The notes under the pieces: model-generated | The model's input: only the letters and a program-made list of their open reading frames with translations | The model's database searches: none | What the model was told of the DNA's origin: nothing | Part shown: positions 58,221 through 64,000 of the stretch, piece by piece | How positions within the stretch are numbered: the first letter of the stretch is position 1 | Layout: each line of letters opens with the position of its first letter | Assembly (NCBI GenBank): GCA_009869945.1 | Contig: WIXG01000217.1 | Coordinates: 1 to 64,000, forward strand | DNA length: 64,000 bases | Direction: 5' to 3' | Source of the DNA: Mesaphorura yosii | Taxonomy: Eukaryota > Arthropoda > Collembola > Poduromorpha > Tullbergiidae | Made by a program: the position numbers and the translations under genes

Positions 58221-58289
58221 CTCGCCATCATGATTCTGGCCACACTCGGCGCCACGATCCTTCTCTGCTGCTTCCGCCTCGGCCCGTAA
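58221..58289 (+). CDS. Lone terminal exon encoding a GPI-type hydrophobic tail (Ly6-like paralogue)
   Basis: A strong acceptor (TTGTCCCTCCACAG) is followed by a 22-codon frame LAIMILATLGATILLCCFRL GP and TAA. It matches the terminal exon of the decayed Ly6-like gene at 40.1-40.4 kb (MILATVVATILVCFGLAL) in protein and clearly in DNA, including CATGATTCTGGCCACA and the GTAAAC at the stop. It should be the 3' end of a related GPI-anchored protein gene on the plus strand. I could not find its upstream exons within the preceding 10 kb. They may be far upstream or lost. Confidence 0.45.
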   Translation, partial: LAIMILATLGATILLCCFRLGP

Positions 58290-61200
58290 ACTTCTCTTCG
58301 AAGGCTGGCCAACACTCCTTTCCGCTCAAATTAAGCTTAGAACTTAGGATTGAGCTCCTTCTGGACACTTCTGAGCCTTTAGTTCCATCAATACATGATG
58401 GAGCTGAAGTCTAATTTATTATGACCTAAACTGCTATTGTAAACTCCATAAATTGTGAATTGCGATTGGAACTAAGTAGGACTTATGTCACGGCGCGTCG
58501 ATTGGAAACATATTGATTATTACTTGAGATTTTCACAGTCTGCGTGTATAAATTGCACGTCCAAATTGTTTCGTACCGTGATTCTCATTGACAGTATTTT
58601 TATTGACTTTCCTTTTAATTCCATCAACGCCCAACATTTCGAATCGCATTCCTACTCGATTTTCCAAGGCAGTAGTCATTATTTTAGAATCAAAATGGTG
58701 GGTCCCGTGAAATGAGAGTACATTGAAAATGAAACCCTTCACGTGAGTCCCCAGCCCCGGTAATTCGTGAAGCGTGAGTCAGAAGGCAGAACAATCGGAC
58801 TCGCCAACCCTCAGGATAATGACGTGCTACACCGGAAGTCAAAATATGGATGGATGAACGACTTCACAGGAATCGTAATGGAAGAATGCCGTGCCATGCC
58901 TCTTTTCTCATTGTTTTCCTGCCTAACTCTTTACGGTTTTAATACAACTCAACAATGGGAAAGCGACAGATGTTCGTTCGTTCATGTACATTAGGGACAA
59001 TTACAATTCACTGCCTGCACTGATGCGGCGACGAGTGCCAACGCCAAGTCAGACAAAGGCAAATTCCCTGGATGCTCCACCTATCTGGGCCTGGCATCAT
59101 CAACCCGGGCGCCGGGTACGGGCACTGCGCTCTGGTTTGGCTTCAGCCCGAGAAAGGAAAGGAAAGCGGAATTTCTCTTCAGCTTTTGTCTCGTCTCGCG
59201 ATCGCACGGCAGATGTCTTCTTTGCCGGCTCGGCTCTACGCTTTACGGATGGGGAAGGCGGAATGCGAGAGACGCTTAAAACTTTGGCAATTTGGCGAAT
59301 GTAAATTAACTCGTGCTCGTAAATGACGTGGAGCGGAAAGACAATAATTAAAAATGACAAATACCGCACTTGTACAAATTCTGATGGACTGACGATTCTT
59401 GACTTTTCGACAAATTGCACACGACGACGAGAAGGAATTCTTTAAACTTGATTTACAATTTATGTGAGACTTGAAACTTGGCATTGCCGCTGCCACTCAC
59501 ATATCATGGTAATCTTTATTATCATTACCATCATCTTTTGTTCAGTATTTTGCTTGAGAGGCTGACAGGACAGAAAACGGAACATCTGCTGCAAGTACTT
59601 TGCGCATTTTAAAGTGGCAGGAAATTGCATTTGCATTTCGCAATGGAATTTATTGTCTTCGCCTGTCTGCAATAAAATAAAATGCGTATCATTGCGTACG
59701 AATTTTTCGAATGATAAAAATCTAAATTGCTGTTTTTTCAGTTTTTGCAATTCTTCTCGATTGTGGCATTGTTCCTTGCTCTGCCGGACGGACGGAAACT
59801 CGGGAACTTGGTGGTTGATTTATACGATTCCGTCTCTCCACAACTTTTGCTGCAGGAGAGCGTAACATAATTAAACGAGTGCGAGCACAGTCGAGGTTGA
59901 CAATTCAGCTTGGCATGCATCACGACACGGCTCCTGAACTCGGTTCATGCCCGTCAGCTTGAATGATAATTAAATTGGAAACGAAGCGACGCAGTGCGGC
60001 GGAGGCCGAGATAGATGTGAGATGTAATCTGAAATGACAGCAGACAAATGGAGGTCGAATATTTAATCGTAGTTGCAGTCGCAGCGGCTGAGAACGAAAC
60101 TCATAGATGGCATCTTTCATCTTCCGCATCTTTCGCCTGACCTCCAGAAGATCTTCATAATTTATTGTTAACATCTTTCAATTTGCTGCGCTGCACTTCT
60201 CCACTGCCAACTTCAACAGGTTGAAGGCAAAGGCATGATCGAATCAATTGAAATTGAAGGTAGATTTCAGATTGCACTGGGCTCGAAAGAATCCTGGTTT
60301 AGTTTCTCCGCCGTACTTGCCGTCGTCTTATCGTAATTTGTCTCTGTAAGGACAAAAGGGCAGGCAGATGGGATGATGAGAATAAAAGAGGAAAATGACT
60401 TGTCAATTGTCAAGTTAAATGAAGTCAAGTTGAGTTCAATTGTCAACTTAACTTGTCAGAGAGATTAAGGTAATCTCCGCTCCAGCTCCTTCTCTTGTCT
60501 CGTCGTGCATTATTTGTTCTTCGTGGAGCAGCACAAGAGACTGATTATTATAATAAATACTGGGGCTGGTTCTCCTCAACCCTTTTCTTTCATTCTGACT
60601 CTGATTCCCATCTCATCCATTCTCTCATCTGTCAAAAGCCAAAAAGTAAATTAGTCGGTGAAGGTAAGAAGAAAGGAAAAACGAAAGGCCAGGCGGAGGT
60701 TGAAAATACGACTCGCCTGCTCTTCATCGCTCGAACCTGAAATATTACATGAGCATACAAAATTATACTCGGTCAGGTACTTTATTAAATGGCTGGCTGG
60801 GAAGCATCGAACTCGAAATCGTCCGAGTCATGAAAGAAATCTGTCTTTAAGAATAGAACTTCTTCAAGTAGACGGCCGGGACTTGGAAGTGAATCGACTG
60901 ATGATACTCGTTGAGCCTTCAGATTACAAGTGCCCTTACAATAAATACTCTTCCATGCTGGTCGTGCAACAATGAAAATATTCTACTTGAATTTTAACAA
61001 GGGCGGCGGTGCTGGCGCTGGAGCCATAATGTCAGCGCACGAAAAAAAGAAAGAAAGAAGGTACAATGCACAAGACACTTGCTTAAACTCTGAACTCTGC
61101 ATTTACTCTTTAACTCTTTTATCCCTCGGAATTCACAATGCATATTCATTTAAGGGATCATCCTTTTATTATTGCATTGTGCTTTAATTTCCGGAGACGG

Positions 61201-64000
61201 AGTCATCTGCAAAAGGTCCATTAATAGGGAGAAGCATGCATTTTGGCCGTTTTTAAGTTTGCGACTTTCACATTTACTGCCTTACGTCTTTCAAGCCGAT
61301 GTAATGCTCCATTTTCAGGCCCAGCACATTGAATTTTTCATTTCTCGCATGATTGATACCTCAAGTCAACCCCGCTCTTGGATCGTACGATGATGAAACG
61401 ATGATCAGTTTCTGGTATGAAGCCGAGGCAAAGAACCTACATGCAACGCATCAACGCGCGGAGGGAAGATAAATGAGTCGAGGAAAGGATCGCGTATTTA
61501 AAAAGAGTTAAGCAGACCACCGCCTGTGCAGTCGACCGAAGAAAAATTGATAGAGGCGCGAGCCGTTATAAATAGCCGAGACACAGGCAGGAAGAGCCCG
61601 AATTCAATTCAGAATCACATCAAGATTCAAAAGTACTCTCACACTGGTCTTAATAAGGAAATAAAAGCAATTGACAGCAAGAAAAAGCAGAGACGAAGGT
61701 GAAGGCACCCTGAGACGTAAACAACTTCAAACTGCGTTACTGCGCTCTTGATTCCGTGTTAAAACAACTAAAAATCTGTTCCCCGGCTTCCACAGCTTGA
61801 GACCCAATTTCGAATCGTGCTGGGTGCAGTGCAGATGGAAATGTCAGCTGAAATGATTGCTTTGATGAAATTTGGATTTCAGGCCGGAGAACTTCGGCTT
61901 AAATTAAAGGCCACGGACCCGAAAATGTTTACTTTCAATTTCAGATTTGTCAGTACCGATTAACAGTTAAAAGCTCCGACCTTTGTCAATGTACGTTCAA
62001 TATTTACGACGTGTTGTTGAATCGGCGCGGCGGTGCAATAATTACAGGCACTGCAACGCCGACGACCGTCACCGCTATTTATTAACCAAGCCGATCACGG
62101 GCGAAAGAAGGGTTGAATATGTCATAATAAAAATTATGACAATGTTGATCGAGCAGAGACAAAAAACAAGATTTACATTTCAATGGGCTTGCCAATGCAT
62201 TTACAATTTATTGTCTGGCCTTTCAGAACGGGACCGAGAACTCTGTATCAAGTTACACACTTTATAAAATATCCGACCATGGCATTGCATTGCTCTTGTT
62301 GCTCTTGCTAATCGACGAAGATCTTCAGATTCTTTCTGCTTCTTTCAAGTCCCGAGCGACCGACTCGTCATCGTCATCCGTAATTTTTTGTCAAATGAAC
62401 ATTGGCCGGCCCGACACCGATGACAATCCTGAATGCAAAAAACTCTTTCCCATTGTGCTGGTTCAATTGCGACAAGGGACAGGAAGCATACATTAATTCG
62501 TGGGAATAGCAAAATATTCATCCCATTTTCATTCATTATGCACGAGATTCGAACCTTGCCTCACCTTAAATCGAGCTGGCTGGTTCCGAAAATGGACAAA
62601 ATTGCGTGTTGTACGCCGCAGACGGCGAACAATGTGTCGAATATCACACGATATAAATAATAATCAAGCACAATTCAAACGCAATGCAGATGCAAAATTG
62701 CAGATGCAGAGCCTTGATTTCTGATTAAATGGCTGGTGTAAATTTGAAGTGACACACAGACGATTAGGATTCGGCCCACTCGGTGCTTGCAGCTGTTCTC
62801 TAATTGGCACAGCGCAATGATATAATTTCGACGAAGACGAAGACAGTCACGGAGATCGTGTAGCCATAAATCAAGTTTCAACTCAACGAGCTTGCCGAAG
62901 CGATGCCAATCCACGACGCACCACGCACGATTCAAAACAAGACAAGTTTTTACGCGTATTGCGTAATCTCGGTAATCTCGAGTAAGAAATCACTCACTGG
63001 TCAACTGGTCAACTAAACATGGGCATTGAAATGTAACGAGCGAAATGTTATGCAACAACGTGCTGAATTATTGAGATTATTGACACCCAATTAGGAAAAG
63101 CAAGAAAGTGCGTTCGTGATCACGTTTAGGCTTTGTGTGAACTTTCACATGTTTTCTAAATGGGCCCATCGATTGAGTTTTGTCAACCAAGCAGCGGTTC
63201 GAGTATCAAAGCCAATTGAAATCTCAAAATTTTGGCCTGAATTCCTCGGTTGCATTTCCAAAACCGTGGGACCTGCGACTTGATAGCTTTGATACGATAA
63301 ACGGCTAACAATAAATTCACAATAATTACGAAATTCCAAACTCAAAACCAGTGATTTTAGATCCGGCCTTAGAATTTCGAGATAAGAGTGGCAGCCAGTC
63401 AAGTATTGCATTTTTTGTGTAGCTGCGGCCTGCAGGGACCTGACATCCGATCATAACAACTGAAAAATGGCTGTATTGGGTTTCAAGCGGATCCAGTGTT
63501 CATTGTGCAGCGACAGCGGTTGCATGTCTCCGGGAGTCCTGGACCGAACGTCGCGTCGCATCGCGTCCTGGTGATTCAATCTCCGATTAAACTACTGATT
63601 AAGGTAAGGGTTAGTCGGTCAACTGAATTTGTGAGCCTGCGACCTGCGAGCCGAGCATGTTAATTGAGATTTATGCCTGTCCTACTCTTGCAGCAATCGA
63701 TTTTCCAGCCAATCATTTCGGAATTCGGAAGTGTCACCATTTCCTTGTTCGTTCCACGGCTCCAAATAACTTCTCATCAAAATTCAATTTTGCCCGAGCC
63801 GGAGGCAGGAAGAAATTGCGCAATAATGATGCAGATGCAATGATCTTTCATCACCGCCGTCGTGCCGTGCAGCAGCAGCAGTTCATTATCAGCATTATTA
63901 TGATTGTCAAATTCAGTGCAGGTCTGGATAAAAGAGACAAACTACTCGCATTGTTCGGAAAATAGGAAATCAATACACTGCACTGCCAGCTTGTACGACT
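58290..64000. other. Gene-free region to the end of the window
   Basis: Only short frames without splice context. No RNA gene, transposon terminus or long repeat could be supported by eye. Confidence 0.4.

Overview
The window is animal nuclear DNA, most likely from a springtail (Collembola). The genes have short spliceosomal introns with GT..AG borders and AATAAA-type ends. They include metazoan orthologues (PSMA7, CTNNBL1, RABAC1, DHDH, a C16orf89-like secreted protein), arthropod-style seven-helix chemoreceptors, and a tail-less lamin-type intermediate filament gene. That last gene resembles isomin, the cytoplasmic intermediate filament protein described from the springtail Isotomurus. The taxon is inferred from these genes and was not tested by a search.

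Layout. Bases 1-3.7 kb hold two C-type lectin genes flanking a C16orf89/DUF4735 gene on the other strand. Bases 4-9 kb hold PSMA7, an intact seven-finger C2H2 gene, and two decayed copies of parts of that gene. Bases 9-16 kb are densely packed: CTNNBL1, a secreted Ig-like protein (convergent with CTNNBL1), RABAC1 and DHDH. Bases 16-21.5 kb hold a tandem pair of chemoreceptors between broken membrane-protein and ionotropic-receptor remnants. Bases 22.3-24.6 kb hold an uninterrupted 727-codon HypX/HoxX gene. Bases 26-36 kb hold a secreted protein, a serine protease pseudogene, the isomin-like gene, an F-box/LRR-like remnant, a cysteine-rich secreted protein, and a Tc1/mariner element with a deleted transposase.

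From about 36 kb to the end the window is almost gene-free. The exceptions are an eight-exon CatSper-type ion channel (45.8-47.8 kb), a decayed Ly6-like gene (40.0-40.7 kb) and one lone terminal exon (58.2 kb) that is a paralogue of the Ly6-like terminal exon.

The most notable gene is HypX. In bacteria this enzyme makes the CO ligand of NiFe hydrogenase from formyl-tetrahydrofolate. Here it lies between ordinary arthropod genes, has an apparent 5' UTR intron and an animal-style poly(A) signal, and starts with about 49 residues that lack acidic residues and look like a mitochondrial presequence. This suggests a horizontally acquired gene redirected to mitochondrial one-carbon metabolism. The genes otherwise form no operon-like unit. 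Exon joins were read by eye from splice consensus and reading phase.
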